NCBI GenBank assembly: GCA_049999725.1
Contig: JBNGIS010020409.1
Span: forward strand, 46,385-110,384
Origin: Haplomitrium mnioides
Lineage: Eukaryota; Marchantiophyta; Haplomitriopsida; Calobryales
Length of the DNA: 64,000 bases
Direction: 5' to 3'
The notes beneath the pieces are model-generated. The model was given only the letters and a program-made list of their open reading frames with translations. It was not told the origin of the DNA and made no database searches. Below, piece by piece: positions 63,794-64,000 of this stretch; positions within the stretch are counted from its first letter, which is position 1; each line of letters opens with the position of its first letter. Made by a program: the position numbers and the translations under genes.

Positions 63794-64000
63794 ACATCTG
63801 CTACTTTGAACCAAGAACAGGCTACTCAGAACAGGAACTTCTTTTTTTTAGAAAAATTATGATTTTTCATATAAAAAAACATCAAAAACGAGGTTAATTT
63901 TTAAAAACAAAAAGTACATGAGTTTTTTTGGGTTTGTTTTTTGTCATTTCAGCAACCATAATAGAGCAAAAGTCAATTTCGTTATGCAAAATCAATCAAT
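63794..64000 (-). repeat. Third copy of the divergent-unit terminus, runs off the window
   Basis: TGCTACTTTGAACCAAGAAC and the following 200 bp align in the same orientation with 60424-60640, and in reverse with the region near 21540-21735. The rest lies beyond the window. Confidence 0.8.

Overview
This looks like nuclear DNA from a large-genome land plant, and a gymnosperm is my best guess. That guess rests on the kinds of repeats, not on any identified single-copy gene. Almost everything recognisable is transposon-derived and decayed. I see no tRNA, rRNA, CRISPR array or intact host gene, and there is one 400-base assembly gap (8759-9158).

Layout. 1-4456: 3' end of a plus-strand Ty3/gypsy element 1 (RNase H, integrase, polypurine tract, 2.6 kb LTR). 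4457-about 21740: a non-LTR unit with two divergent, intron-containing gene relics. The minus-strand gene (5077-8699) combines a ParB-like domain with a DNA-methyltransferase-like domain. The plus-strand gene (9249-20093) resembles the transposon-associated family I know as DUF7869. That gene is split by gypsy element 2 (11719-18349), flanked by a CAGTC target-site duplication. The unit is rich in motifs related to the palindrome CTATGCGCGCATAG, including a 30-bp repeat inside the plus-strand coding frame.

22.7-48.7 kb: minus-strand gypsy elements. Element A (23690-42252) and element B (39878 to about 46930) share one LTR. Element A is interrupted at its gag start by gypsy element C (30237-39609, plus strand, paired 1.7 kb LTRs) with a near-perfect 5-bp duplication. 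Two related shorter LTRs lie back to back at 46955-48661.

50.8-60.3 kb: a Ty1/copia relic (plus) whose reverse transcriptase is interrupted by a repeat array built on GGACCTTTTGTCC. It abuts gypsy element D (minus, 54795-60303). 60424-about 61650 is an inverted copy of the tail of the divergent-gene unit, broken by a small copia-type LTR (61667-61920). A further copy of the same tail begins at 63794 and runs off the window.

How the parts relate: the gypsy and copia parts are ordinary nested retroelements. The notable system is the divergent pair, a possible transposase-like protein and a ParB-methyltransferase, apparently travelling together in a repeated unit. All coding regions here carry stops or frameshifts, so nothing in this window is expected to be active.
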